A DNA stretch of 24,230 bases from JAWLGW01 sp964569055 (GTDB lineage Bacteria > Planctomycetota > J058): NCBI GenBank assembly GCA_964569055.1, contig CAZMSZ010000076.1, positions 1-24,230 of the forward strand, in the 5' to 3' direction. The notes below the pieces were generated by a model, which did not search any database, was not told the DNA's origin, and worked only from the letters and a program-made list of their open reading frames with translations. Both the position numbers and the translations under genes were made by a program. This document shows, piece after piece, positions 7,193 through 15,779 of this stretch (position 1 is its first letter; each line of letters begins with the position of its first letter).

Positions 7193-8020
7193 ATGAGCCG
7201 GGTGCCCCTGGACGCCTTGCCCGAGGAGCTGACGCTGGAGGAGGCGGTCGCGGCCGCCTACCCCGAGCAGCTGACCGAGCTCGCCAGCGCGCTCGGCGCA
7301 GGGGCGCGAGTGCTGCTCGAGGTCGAGCCCGAGCTCATGCCGTGGCTGCACCGCGCGCTGGCGACGGCGCTGGCGGCCGGCGACCCGCCGCTGCGGGCGC
7401 GCTACCTGGCGGGCGCGCCCGCCCGCGCGCGGCTGGGGCCGCTCGAGCTCGAGCTCCACGCGACGCCCACCGCGGCGCTGGCGCGCGAGCTGCGCGAGCA
7501 CCTCGCCGCCGGCGACTTGGGCGCCGTCGGCGTGGTGGCGCACTTCGAGCTCCTGGCCGCGCCGGGGCCCGAGGGCGAGGTCCCGCGCGCCGCCCACGAG
7601 CTGCGCGCGCTGCTCGCCGATCACCCCGAGGCGCGCCTGCTCGCGCTCCACGCGCCCGACGTGGCGATCGCCGAGCTCATCGCCAGCAGGTTCGTGCGCG
7701 GGAGCGTGGGGCCGCTCGAGACGGGGCGCTTGCCCCGCCTGATCACGCGGCTCGAGGCCCGCAAGCTCGACGTGAGCGGGTTCGACCCCGAGGCGCTCGC
7801 CGAGGCGATCGGCGGCATGGACGCGGTCACGCTCCGCCGCGCGCTCGTGGCCCTGCGGAGCCGGGTCGACACGGCCCGAGGCGACGAACGCGGGCGCGCC
7901 GCTGTGCTGAGCGACCTCGCCCGCCTGGCCCGGCCGCTCGCGCGCCCCGCGGCGATCCCGCCCGCGAGCGCGGGCGCGCGCGAGCTGCGCTGGGTGCTGC
8001 GCGGTCCGCTGGAGCGCTGA
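7193..8020 (+). CDS. AAA+-like protein lacking visible Walker motifs
   Basis: The 275-residue product starts at ATG 7193. Its order of elements recalls an AAA+ ATPase. ARVLLEVEPELMPWLHRAL sits where a P-loop would be but has no GxxxxGKT. A later strand, LLALHAP, is followed by ELIASRFVRGSVGPLETGR, which resembles the sensor-1/arginine-finger and lid entry. A helical lid-like end follows, with DAVTLRRALVALRSRVD. No acidic Walker B pair is evident. I infer a degenerate, possibly non-hydrolysing AAA+ fold; family resemblance is by eye only. It is the first of three close genes, the next starting 4 bp after its stop, so it is probably co-transcribed with them. Confidence 0.65.
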   Translation: MSRVPLDALPEELTLEEAVAAAYPEQLTELASALGAGARVLLEVEPELMPWLHRALATALAAGDPPLRARYLAGAPARARLGPLELELHATPTAALARELREHLAAGDLGAVGVVAHFELLAAPGPEGEVPRAAHELRALLADHPEARLLALHAPDVAIAELIASRFVRGSVGPLETGRLPRLITRLEARKLDVSGFDPEALAEAIGGMDAVTLRRALVALRSRVDTARGDERGRAAVLSDLARLARPLARPAAIPPASAGARELRWVLRGPLER

Positions 8021-8024
8021 GGTC

Positions 8025-8165
8025 GTGTCGCGCGAGGAGCTCGCCGCCCTGTACGCGCGCTGGCGCGCGAGCGGCGCCACCTCGGACGAGGCGCGCCTGC
8101 TGCGCTGGCGGGTCTACTTCGGCGACCTCGCCGCGGATACGCTCTCCCGCGAGGTGGCTCCATGA
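8025..8165 (+). CDS. Small 46-residue ORF inside the AAA+-like operon
   Basis: A GTG start at 8025, five bases after the last base of the preceding stop, opens a 46-codon frame ending in TGA at 8163-8165. That stop overlaps the next gene's ATG (ATGA), a classic translational coupling arrangement. Codons are GC-ending as in the neighbours. The product starts with SREELAALYARWRASGATS and is charged and helical, with tryptophans and a short hydrophobic end (VYFGDLAADTL). The family is unknown. It may couple translation across the gap or act as a small partner of the AAA+-like protein. Confidence 0.6.
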   Translation: MSREELAALYARWRASGATSDEARLLRWRVYFGDLAADTLSREVAP

Positions 8166-8950
8166 TCCGTCGCTCGCTCGCCCTTCCTGTCGCGCTCATC
8201 CTCGCCGCCGCCTCCCCCGGCGCCGCTCAGGAGCCCGCCCCCGACGCGCCCGCCGAGGGCGCGCCGGCGGGCGGCGAGGACGAACCCAGCGACGGCCCCA
8301 AGGCTCGGCCGATCGGGCCGGTGGACGTGATCGAGGCCGTCCTCGGCTCCGACGTGGACCGCAACCTCGCGCCCGAGCAGCGGGCCCGTAAGGCGCTCGA
8401 GCTGTACTGGGCCACCCTGTGGACGGAGCGGCAGGACGCGCTCCAGGCCGCGGCCGTGGCGCGGGCCGAGGCGGCGCTCGCGAGCTGGCAGGCGCCGCGC
8501 GGGACCCACCGCGCCGCCCTGCGCGCGCTCGAGGCCTGGGTGGCCGCGGCCAAGAGCACGCGCGCCAGCGTGCGCGCGCAGTCGGGCGGCCCGGCCTACC
8601 GGCTCCTGATCGGTCAGGGGCGGCTGGCGCTCGACGCCTTCCCCGTGGCCGACCTGCCCGACGAGCTCGCCGAGCAGCGCGAGGCGGTCGCCCGGGCCGA
8701 GGAGGCCGCGGCCGCGGCGCGGGCCTGCTACGAGGCCGTGGCGCAGGAGGTCGTCCCGTCCGACCTCCAGGGGGCCCTGGCCCTGGTCGCGGCCGGCGAG
8801 CGCCTCGCCGAGCAGGAGCTGGCCGCGGTCTCCGCGGCCCTCCTGGCGCGGCGGGCCCACGACGGCTGGCTCGCCAACCGCGGCCTCCTGCGCGCCCACT
8901 ACGGGGTCACCGAGCCGACCCCACCCGCCGAGCAGCCCGAGCAGGACTGA
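8162..8950 (+). CDS. Exported Ala-rich helical protein of unknown function
   Basis: A 262-residue protein with a clear Sec signal peptide (MIRRSLALPVALILAAASPGAAQ, cleavage likely after GAA at about 22). A Pro/Glu/Ala-rich linker (about 24-50) precedes a long, almost entirely helical body rich in Ala, Arg and Glu. Heptad-like stretches occur around 75-110 and 180-240. The tail is Pro/Glu-rich. No catalytic motif is seen. Its ATG overlaps the stop of the 46-codon ORF by four bases, so expression is probably coupled to the two upstream genes. It converges on the MFS/spermidine-synthase-like gene with only 13 bp between stops. Confidence 0.75.
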   Translation: MIRRSLALPVALILAAASPGAAQEPAPDAPAEGAPAGGEDEPSDGPKARPIGPVDVIEAVLGSDVDRNLAPEQRARKALELYWATLWTERQDALQAAAVARAEAALASWQAPRGTHRAALRALEAWVAAAKSTRASVRAQSGGPAYRLLIGQGRLALDAFPVADLPDELAEQREAVARAEEAAAAARACYEAVAQEVVPSDLQGALALVAAGERLAEQELAAVSAALLARRAHDGWLANRGLLRAHYGVTEPTPPAEQPEQD

Positions 8951-8963
8951 ACCGCGGCCTCCC

Positions 8964-11054
8964 TCAGCGATCCTCGGGCCGCACGGTGCGCGCCCACAGC
9001 GCCGCCAGCAGGTTGGCGTAGTCGTCGGTCCAAGACGCCACCTCGACCAGGTCCGCGTCGGCGGCGGCGGTCCAGCCGCGCGCGAGGAACGGGGCGAGCG
9101 CCGCGTCGTCGGCGGCGAGCACGAACGCGCGGCAGGGGTCCTCGAGCGACTCGAGGCCCGTGACCCGGCTCTTGAACGCGCCCACCAGCGGCGGGTCGAG
9201 CGCCGCGCCGGTCGCGTGCAGGACGGGGCGCAGGTCGTAGTAGCGGGTCGAGATGTGGAACGCGAGCAGCCCGCCCGGGCGGAGGCGCGCGCGGTACAGC
9301 TCGAGCGCCTCGCGCGTGAGGAGGTGGGTGGGGATCGCGTCGCTCGAGAACGCGTCGACCAGGATCAGGTCGTAGCTGGCGGGCGGCGCGTCCACCAGCT
9401 CGAGCCGCGCGTCGCCGGGGACCACGCTCCAGCGGGCGGGCGTCTTGGCGAGGTAGGTGAAGTGCTCGGTCGCGAGGCGCTCCACCAGCGGGTCGAGCTC
9501 GTAGTACACGACCTCGTCGCCCGGGCGCAGGTGCCCCGCCAGCGCGCCGGTGCCGAGCCCCACGATCGCCACCCGCAGGGGGCGCGGCGCGCGGCGCAGC
9601 AGCTCGCCCAGCGGCGAGGCGGCGTGGAAGAAGCCGATCGGCACGCCCTGCGCCTCGGGGACGCGGGCCTCCTTGCCGTGGATCGTGGAGCCGTGGGTCA
9701 GGTAGCGGAGCGGGACCACCACCTCCTGCCCGCTCGCGAGCCGGACCCGCTCCGACCCGTCGACCACGCGGTAGATCCCGTAGAAGTTGCGGACGGCGAT
9801 CGGGTCCAGCGCCCGCCGCGCCGCGATCGCCTGGACGGCCGGCACGGCGAGCAGCGCCAGCACGCTGGCCGAGACCGCCAGGCGCAGCCCGAGCCGCGCG
9901 CGCTCGCGCCGCGCGCCCAGCCCGTTGAGCGCGAGCATGGTGAGCGCCAGCACCCCGATCGTCACCGGGTACTCGGCGAGCGAGTCGAACAGGACCGGCG
10001 CGCCCAAACTCACGAACACCCCGCCCAGCCAGCCGCCGAGCGAGAGCACGAGGTAGTAGCTGGTGAGGTGCGCCGGCGCGGGCCGGCGGCGGTAGAGCTC
10101 GGCGTGGGCGGCCCAGCACACCACGAGCAGCACCAGGAGGTGCACCAGCGCCGAGCCCCAGGTGAGCGAGTGCTCCGCGGTCCACAGCAGGAGCCCGCCC
10201 GCCGCGAGCTCGGGCCAGAACCGGCGCACGACGGTCGGCTCGTAGGAGCGGCGGCCGAACACGACGATGAACGTGAGCAGGTAGAGCGAGAGCGGGACCA
10301 CCCACACCAGCGGGACCGAGCCGAGGTCCATGGCGATCACGTTGGTGACGGCCATCAGGCAGGCCGACGGCGCCGCGCTGAGGAGCGCCCAGGCGAGGAA
10401 GTCCCGCGCGCGCGGCGGCGCCTGGCCGGCGTCGGCGGACGGCTCCGCGGCGGGCGCGGGCGCGCTGGCGTCGGCGCGCGGGAGCCGCAGCGCCAGGGCG
10501 GCCAGCGCCAGATACACGAGGTACAGCGCGCTCCACGCCCAGCGCTGGGTCTCGAGCCCCAAGAACGGCTCCACCAGGAGCGGATAGCCGAGGAGCGCCA
10601 GGAGCGACCCCGCGTTGGACGCGGCGTACAGGCGGTAGGGCTCGCCCCGCTCGGGGAGCGTCGAGTCGGCGAGCCAGCGCTGCGCCATGACGCCGGTCGT
10701 GGCGACCACCGTGAACGGGAGCACGATCCCCGCCCCGAGCACCGCCAGGATCGAGCGGAGCGGCGCGTCGGGGTCGGGCTGCGCGCCCCACAGCCCGCGG
10801 CCGATCGGGAGGAACAGGAGCGGCAGCGCGGCCACCAGCAGGTGCCAGCGCCCCAGCCGCGGCCCGAGCGCGTGGCAGTAGAGGTAGCCCAGGAACAGCG
10901 AGCCCTGGAACACCATGAGGCAGGTGGCCCACACGTGGAAGCTGCCCCCGAACGAGGGGAGCAGCAGCCGGCCCACCAAGGGCTCCATGCCGAACAGGAG
11001 CACCGCCCCGAGCAGCACGAACAGGTTGAGCTGGAGGAGCGGGCGCGCCGTCAT
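8964..11054 (-). CDS. Fused MFS-like membrane / spermidine synthase-like protein
   Basis: The protein has 696 residues. The N-terminal ~410 residues are hydrophobic with about ten or more membrane helices, starting LFVLLGAVLLFGMEPLVGR, a motif typical of the bacterial family that joins a transporter-like half to a polyamine-synthase-like half. After a short soluble linker, a Rossmann methyltransferase-type domain carries VAIVGLGTG (about 490-498), the acidic strand YYELDP, GDARLEL and DAFSSDAIPTHLL (about 565). It probably binds decarboxylated or normal S-adenosylmethionine; aminopropyl transfer is not proven for these fusions and the substrate is unknown. The cysteine at the DAFSSDAI region of some synthases is absent. 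It is convergent with the gene on its left. Confidence 0.88.
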   Translation of the reverse strand: MTARPLLQLNLFVLLGAVLLFGMEPLVGRLLLPSFGGSFHVWATCLMVFQGSLFLGYLYCHALGPRLGRWHLLVAALPLLFLPIGRGLWGAQPDPDAPLRSILAVLGAGIVLPFTVVATTGVMAQRWLADSTLPERGEPYRLYAASNAGSLLALLGYPLLVEPFLGLETQRWAWSALYLVYLALAALALRLPRADASAPAPAAEPSADAGQAPPRARDFLAWALLSAAPSACLMAVTNVIAMDLGSVPLVWVVPLSLYLLTFIVVFGRRSYEPTVVRRFWPELAAGGLLLWTAEHSLTWGSALVHLLVLLVVCWAAHAELYRRRPAPAHLTSYYLVLSLGGWLGGVFVSLGAPVLFDSLAEYPVTIGVLALTMLALNGLGARRERARLGLRLAVSASVLALLAVPAVQAIAARRALDPIAVRNFYGIYRVVDGSERVRLASGQEVVVPLRYLTHGSTIHGKEARVPEAQGVPIGFFHAASPLGELLRRAPRPLRVAIVGLGTGALAGHLRPGDEVVYYELDPLVERLATEHFTYLAKTPARWSVVPGDARLELVDAPPASYDLILVDAFSSDAIPTHLLTREALELYRARLRPGGLLAFHISTRYYDLRPVLHATGAALDPPLVGAFKSRVTGLESLEDPCRAFVLAADDAALAPFLARGWTAAADADLVEVASWTDDYANLLAALWARTVRPEDR

Positions 11055-11119
11055 GCGGGCCGCAGTCTAGTTCACGGGCCTGCGTTCGTCCGCGCCGCGT
11101 CGCGGCCGCGGACCGGCGC

Positions 11120-11764
11120 TCACCAGCTCAGCGCGGCGGCCTTGGCGCGCTCGAAGGCGGCCACCGCGTCGTGGAGGGCGGCCTCGACGTACTCGGTGTT
11201 GCGCCCGGCGCGGCGGGCGGCCTCGAACCGGTGGCGGGCCTCGCGGTAGCGCTCCTCCGCCTCCTCCCAGCCCGCGACGAGCTCGCGCGGCAAGAGCTGC
11301 TTGAGGCGGCGCTGCGCCGCGCGCGCCCCCTCCAGCCGGCCGAGCAGGTCCTGCACCACCTCCTGGGCCTTCGACTCGCGCAGCGCGGCCTCGGCGCGGG
11401 AGCGCTCGGCCGCCTCGTGGATCAGGCGGAAGCCCTCGTCGGCGATCTCGCAGCGGACCTCGAGCTCGGGGATCGTGGCCGAGGCCAGCGCGAGGCGGCG
11501 CCGCTCGCGCGCCGCCTCCACGTCGGCGTGCAGGTCGCTCCAGCGCTTGCCGCTGGCTCGGAGCACGCCCTCGATCCGCTCGCGCGCGCACGGGTTGGGG
11601 TCGTCGAGCAGGAGCCGCACGAGCTGCCGGTAGGAGTCCTCGGCCCGCGCCTCCTCTCCGCCGGAGCCCGCGGGGGACGTCGCGCCCGCAGCGACGCCGG
11701 CGGCGGTCGGCTCCGAGGTCGCGGCGGACGCGCTCGGGTCTTCCCTCTTCATGGGCCTCTTCAT
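11120..11764 (-). CDS. Hypothetical coiled-coil protein
   Basis: The 214-residue product starts at ATG 11764; a second ATG at 11752 (MKREDPSAS) is equally possible. After a disordered Ala/Ser/Gly/Thr-rich N-terminus (about 1-42) the protein is helical. Residues ~115-205 are a long Arg/Glu/Ala coiled coil (RSRAEAALRESKAQEVVQDL onward). No signal peptide or membrane segment is seen, so it is probably cytoplasmic. The ending FERAKAAALSW resembles the ends of some tetratricopeptide-like or phage-shock-type helical proteins, but I cannot assign a family. It lies on the same strand as, and 65 bp downstream of, the MFS/synthase start, and is divergent from the membrane protein at 11838. Confidence 0.65.
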   Translation of the reverse strand: MKRPMKREDPSASAATSEPTAAGVAAGATSPAGSGGEEARAEDSYRQLVRLLLDDPNPCARERIEGVLRASGKRWSDLHADVEAARERRRLALASATIPELEVRCEIADEGFRLIHEAAERSRAEAALRESKAQEVVQDLLGRLEGARAAQRRLKQLLPRELVAGWEEAEERYREARHRFEAARRAGRNTEYVEAALHDAVAAFERAKAAALSW

Positions 11765-11837
11765 GCGCCCGAGGATAGCGAGCCGCTCCGACAGGTCTGC
11801 GCGCGCGCTCGGCCGTGGCGCGAGGTAACGTGACGCC

Positions 11838-12785
11838 GTGGACGACGCCGCCCCACACGCCGCCGCCCCGCGCCAGGACGCCCGCGCCTGCGGCGGCTGC
11901 CTGGTCGGCCTGCTGCTGCTCGCGGCCGGGCTGTACGGGCTCGGCCTCGCGCTGGGTCAGCGCCTCGGGCCCGCGCTCCCGCAGGCCGCCGACGGGCTGG
12001 CCCTGGTCGAGGCCGCGCGCGAGGTGGTGCGAGCGGCCGAGCTCCCGGCGGCCGAGCGCGAGGCCGCGCTGCGCGCCGTGCTCGCGCGCCTCGAGGCGAC
12101 CCGCGCCGAGCGCCGCGGCCCGGCCGAGGAGGAGCTGGTCCGTCGGGTGCGCGCGCTCCTCGGCGAGGGCGACGACGCGCCGGCGGGCGAGCTGGGCGCG
12201 CTGGGCGAGGCGCTCGAGGCGGCGGACGCCGGCGACGCGGCCCGCCGCCTGCGCGAGCTGCTCGCGGGGGAGTCGCCCTCCCGAAACCCCGAGCTCCCCC
12301 TCCCGCCCGAGCTCGCGGGCGAGCTGATCGAGGAGCCGGTCCCGCCGACCGTCGGCCAGTGGGTCGTGATGCGCGCCACGCGCGCGGGCGCGCCTGCGGA
12401 CGTCACCTACACGTTCCGCTGGATCGCGGCCGTGAGCGAGGACGAGGTCACGGTCCGGGTGCAGGACCTCGACCCGGCTCCGCCGCGCCTCGCGAGGGGG
12501 CCCGCCTACGAGCTGTTCCTGTCGCGCCGCGCGGCCGTCCCCCGCGCGCCCGGCGAGGCTGCCGAGCACGTCGAGGCGGCCGACGCGACCTGGCGCTGCG
12601 TGCGGATCGAGGGCGAGGCCGCGAACGGGACGCACGCGGTCACGTGGCTCTCCGCCGAGCTCCCGGTGTGGGCCGGGCTCCCCGGGTTCGTGCGGCAGGT
12701 GGTGCGCCGGGCGGACGGCCAGGAGTATCACTACGAGCTGTTCCGCTGGGGCACTCACGGCGGCGCCGACCGAGCCGTCCGGTGA
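11838..12785 (+). CDS. Single-pass membrane protein, unknown function
   Basis: The 315-residue protein begins at GTG 11838. A short polar N-terminus precedes one membrane helix (about 19-40, GGCLVGLLLLAAGLYGLGLA). A helical Ala/Glu/Arg-rich section (about 50-145) and a Pro-rich joint follow. The C-terminal half (about 170-305) alternates short strands such as TYTFRWIAAVSEDEVTVRV, suggesting a beta-rich domain outside the membrane. No known motif is recognised. The next gene, a TauE/SafE-type transporter, starts 11 bp after the stop on the same strand, so the two are probably one transcript and may work together, though nothing else ties them. Confidence 0.7.
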   Translation: MDDAAPHAAAPRQDARACGGCLVGLLLLAAGLYGLGLALGQRLGPALPQAADGLALVEAAREVVRAAELPAAEREAALRAVLARLEATRAERRGPAEEELVRRVRALLGEGDDAPAGELGALGEALEAADAGDAARRLRELLAGESPSRNPELPLPPELAGELIEEPVPPTVGQWVVMRATRAGAPADVTYTFRWIAAVSEDEVTVRVQDLDPAPPRLARGPAYELFLSRRAAVPRAPGEAAEHVEAADATWRCVRIEGEAANGTHAVTWLSAELPVWAGLPGFVRQVVRRADGQEYHYELFRWGTHGGADRAVR

Positions 12786-12795
12786 GCCTCCCCTC

Positions 12796-13566
12796 GTGAC
12801 GGGCGAGCTGGCGCTGCTGGCGCTGTTCGTGGGGCTGTCGTTCACCGCGCAGGCGGTGACGGGCTTCGGCGGGGTGGTGATCGCGCTGACGCTCGGCGCG
12901 CTGGTGCTGCCGATCCCCGAGCTGCTCCCGCTGCTCGTCCCGTGCAGCCTGGCGCAGACCACCGCGATCCTGGTGCGCGGCCGGCGCGAGGTCGCCTGGC
13001 GGCTGCTGCTCCTGCGCGTGCTGCCGCTGATGGCGCTGGGGGCGGTCGTGGGCCTGGCGCTGCTGCGGAGCGCGCCGGGGCCGTGGCTCGAGCGGGCCTT
13101 CGGCGCGCTGGTCGTCGCGATCGGGCTGCGCCAGCTGCTGCGGCCGCGGCCGCGCGGAGAGGCGGGCGACGCGGAGCTCGCGCTCCCGGCCGCCGCGACG
13201 CCCCAGGCCGGCGGGCTGACGGCCGTGATCGGGACGTTCGCGGCCGGTGTGATCCACGGGGTGTACGCCTCGGGCGGCCCGATGCTCGTGGCGGTGTTCA
13301 GCCGGCTCGGGCTCGAGAAGGGCTGCTTCCGCGCGACCCTCGCCGCGACCTGGTGGACGCTCAACGGGAGCCTGACCACCTACTACGTGGCGAGCGGCCT
13401 GCTCCGCGCCGAGCACCTGCCGCGGCTGGCGGCGCTCGCGATCCCGCTGGCGGCGGCCTTCCTGATCGGCGACTGGGTGCACCACCGAGTGAACGAGCGC
13501 GCCTTCGCCCGCGCGGTGGGCGCCCTGCTGGCGTTCGCCGGCGCGGTGCTGCTGCTGGGGCGGTGA
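12796..13566 (+). CDS. TauE/SafE (TSUP) family transporter
   Basis: A 256-residue polytopic protein with about eight membrane helices in two similar halves. The N-terminal signature FTAQAVTGFGGVVIALTLGA and the second-half GVIHGVYASGGPMLVAVFS are the repeated motifs of the TSUP family. Relatives export or take up small sulfur-containing or organic anions such as sulfite, sulfoacetate or taurine-derived compounds; the substrate here is not predictable and no sulfur gene is nearby. The GTG start at 12796 gives full family length. It follows the single-pass membrane protein by 10 bp and precedes the lipoprotein by 51 bp, all on the same strand. Confidence 0.88.
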   Translation: MTGELALLALFVGLSFTAQAVTGFGGVVIALTLGALVLPIPELLPLLVPCSLAQTTAILVRGRREVAWRLLLLRVLPLMALGAVVGLALLRSAPGPWLERAFGALVVAIGLRQLLRPRPRGEAGDAELALPAAATPQAGGLTAVIGTFAAGVIHGVYASGGPMLVAVFSRLGLEKGCFRATLAATWWTLNGSLTTYYVASGLLRAEHLPRLAALAIPLAAAFLIGDWVHHRVNERAFARAVGALLAFAGAVLLLGR

Positions 13567-13603
13567 CCCTTCCCCGTGCTAGGCTCGCCGCCCCCGCGCG
13601 GGG

Positions 13604-13612
13604 CGGGAGGAG
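13604..13612 (+). promoter_or_regulatory. Ribosome binding site that sets the lipoprotein start
   Basis: GGGAGGAGG ends five bases before the GTG at 13618. The in-frame GTG at 13576 has no such site and would put a Gly/Pro stretch ahead of the signal peptide. Confidence 0.65.
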
Positions 13613-13617
13613 GACCG

Positions 13618-14553
13618 GTGGCACTGCGGCGACGCGCGCTGGCGACGCTCCTCGGTGTGGCGACGCTCGCCGGCTGCGCGGGCGCGCCCGACCCGCTCGC
13701 GACTCCGCTGGCCGAGCCCCTCGGCCCGGCCCTCGCGATCGCGGCGCCCACGGTCGCCTACACGCCGACCGCCACCCGGACCGTGTGGGAGAGCGGCGAC
13801 CCCGAGGCGCCCGGCTGGGCCCCGCTCGAGTGCGCGGACTGCCACGAGCGGCTCCCCACGGCCGCCGGGCCGCCGCCGCGCTGCGCCGAGTGCGGGGCGA
13901 CCCGCGTGCGCCTCGCGTTCGCGACCCCGTATCGACCCACGGTCGACGCGAGCGACCTCCAACGGGCGCTGGTCGAGCGCCTCGAAGCGCGGCGGACCCT
14001 GGCGCGCGTGCTGGCCCTCCCGCCGCCCGCGCCCGGCGCCCCGCCGGGCGACCCGCTCGCCGCGGCGCGCGCCGCCGGGGCCGCCTGGCTGCTCGACCTC
14101 GCGGTCGAGGACGCCGAGGTGGCCATGCTGCGGACCAACTGGCTGCAGCCGGTCAAGGTCGCGATCCTGATCGTCTCCTCGATCCTGATCTTCCCGGCCG
14201 TCGACCCGCCCAACTGGTTCCTCCCCTCGGAGGTCTACGGCACCACGCTGCGCGTCCGCTGGCGGCTGCGCGAGGTGGAGGGCGGCGCCGAGGTCGCGAC
14301 CGGCACCTTCGAGGCGACGGCCGAGGACGCGTTCGCCGCGTTCTGGCCGGCGCCGAGCCGCGGCTTCTTCGTGATCGGCTTCCTGCGCGCGCCCGGCTGC
14401 CTGGAGGAGGAGCACTGGGCCGGGGTGGCGGAGCACCTCGCGCCCGAGCTGCCCCGGGCCGCGGCCACCTCGGCCGTGCTGACGCTCGAGGCCGCGCTGC
14501 GCGAGCGGACGGCCGCCACCGCCGCGCCGGCCGAGGTGCCGGAGCGGCGGTGA
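13618..14553 (+). CDS. Lipoprotein with zinc-ribbon-like cysteine quartet
   Basis: The 311-residue protein starts at GTG 13618. A basic n-region and hydrophobic stretch lead to the lipobox LAGC, with C20 the probable lipidated residue. Residues 72-92 contain CADC and CAEC (C72, C75, C89, C92), spaced like a zinc ribbon. A Pro/Gly-rich linker follows. The later part (about 155-290) includes a hydrophobic strand or helix (VKVAILIVSSILIFPAV) and a beta-rich stretch, somewhat like lipoproteins that transform or assemble in the envelope, but I cannot name the family. A reduced metal-binding quartet on an exported protein is unusual. Co-transcription with the TSUP gene is likely; it is convergent with the 14607 gene. 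Confidence 0.75.
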   Translation: MALRRRALATLLGVATLAGCAGAPDPLATPLAEPLGPALAIAAPTVAYTPTATRTVWESGDPEAPGWAPLECADCHERLPTAAGPPPRCAECGATRVRLAFATPYRPTVDASDLQRALVERLEARRTLARVLALPPPAPGAPPGDPLAAARAAGAAWLLDLAVEDAEVAMLRTNWLQPVKVAILIVSSILIFPAVDPPNWFLPSEVYGTTLRVRWRLREVEGGAEVATGTFEATAEDAFAAFWPAPSRGFFVIGFLRAPGCLEEEHWAGVAEHLAPELPRAAATSAVLTLEAALRERTAATAAPAEVPERR

Positions 14554-14606
14554 GCAGCTACTGACGGCCAGGCGCTCGCCGCGTCGGCCCGCGGCGGGCG
14601 CCGAGC

Positions 14607-15581
14607 TCACCGCGTCGTGGCGAGCCGCCCGGCCGCCGCGCGGCCGCGCCGCCCGGGCTCCTCGCCGGCCGCGGCCGCAGCCGCGCGCGCTCGCGCCGGG
14701 CGCTCGCCGCCGGCCAGGCGCTCGCTGGCGGCCTCGATCGCCTCGAGCTGCGCGCGGATCGCGCGGGCCCCGGGCTCGGCGTCCGCGCCCGTGGCGGTGA
14801 CGATGAGGAAACCGTCCGCTCCGGGCTTCAGAATGGAGGTGCTGAGCTGGGGGTTGGTGATCGTCACCTCCCCGTCCTCGGCGAACACGACCCCAGGCGC
14901 GCGGAGCTGACCGCGCGAGCTCCGCCACGGATCGTCGAATCGCTCGCGCCGCTCCCCCAGCGCCGCGTACACCGCGGACGCCACCTCGTAGGCCGGCCCG
15001 CGCTCGACGGTCCGCGTGGCGTTGGCCTCGGCGCTCGCGACCTGAAGCAACGCGCGCTCGCCTCGCACCGCGAGGACCTCCCAGGCCGCGGCCAGCAGGC
15101 GCGCCGCGCGCTCGGGGTCCTCGAGCGCGCGGCCAGCGAGCACGACCACCTGGTTGCCGCGCGCCTCGGTCAGGCTGATCGCTCCAGGCGGAGAAGCGGC
15201 CGTGGCGACGCCGGCGAACTGGAGCGCGGCGTCGGCGTCGGCGAACCGGAGCCGCTGCACGAGGACGCCGGCGACGCGCGCGATCACGCCGCGCACGCGC
15301 TGCGGCTTGGGGCGCCCCTGGAGCTCTCCCCCGAGCTGGTCGAGCGCCGCGTCGGCCTGCGCGAGCGCCGCCTCCGGGTTCCAGTCGAACGCGTAGCGCG
15401 CGATCGCGACCTGGTCGCTGCGCGCGCCGAACGCCGCCCCGATCCGCTGCGCGTAGCGCCGCTCCTTGGCGCTGGCGCGGCTCATGCGCACGTCCGTCCG
15501 ATCGCTCGCCTGGCCCGCCGCGACCCCGGTCCCGAGCACGAACGACAACAACGCCAACTGCACGACCTGCATCGAGCTCAT
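14607..15581 (-). CDS. Exported protein of unknown family, paired with kinase
   Basis: The preferred start is ATG 15581, next to the purine run AGGGAGAGGG, giving 324 residues with signal peptide MSSMQVVQLALLSFVLGTG and cleavage near VAAGQA. The frame is open upstream to 15719 but that part lacks signal character. The mature protein is helical at first (RYAQRIGAAFGARSDQVAI). Its middle has conserved blocks TEARGNQVVVLAGRALEDP and GPAYEVASAVYAALG, and it ends in an Ala/Arg-rich low-complexity tail. The same blocks recur in the fragment at 18007-18630, so this is a local paralogue family. It is divergent from the kinase at 15780 with 198 bp between starts, which suggests shared regulation and a functional link. 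Function unknown. Confidence 0.75.
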   Translation of the reverse strand: MSSMQVVQLALLSFVLGTGVAAGQASDRTDVRMSRASAKERRYAQRIGAAFGARSDQVAIARYAFDWNPEAALAQADAALDQLGGELQGRPKPQRVRGVIARVAGVLVQRLRFADADAALQFAGVATAASPPGAISLTEARGNQVVVLAGRALEDPERAARLLAAAWEVLAVRGERALLQVASAEANATRTVERGPAYEVASAVYAALGERRERFDDPWRSSRGQLRAPGVVFAEDGEVTITNPQLSTSILKPGADGFLIVTATGADAEPGARAIRAQLEAIEAASERLAGGERPARARAAAAAAGEEPGRRGRAAAGRLATTR

Positions 15582-15779
15582 CCCTCTCTCCCTTCCGCCG
15601 AGGCGTGAGGCAGGTCTGCAAAGGAGCACCCGGCACGAAGCGCGGCTCAACTCCTTGCGCGACCGAGCGCGGAGCGCCGGGTTCGACTCGTCCCCGCCCG
15701 CGCTGTCGGAACGGCCCAACGGGGGCCAGCGGGTGGTCGCGCCGGCCCGTGCGTGTCAACGTGAGCCCTGGGGAAGCTC

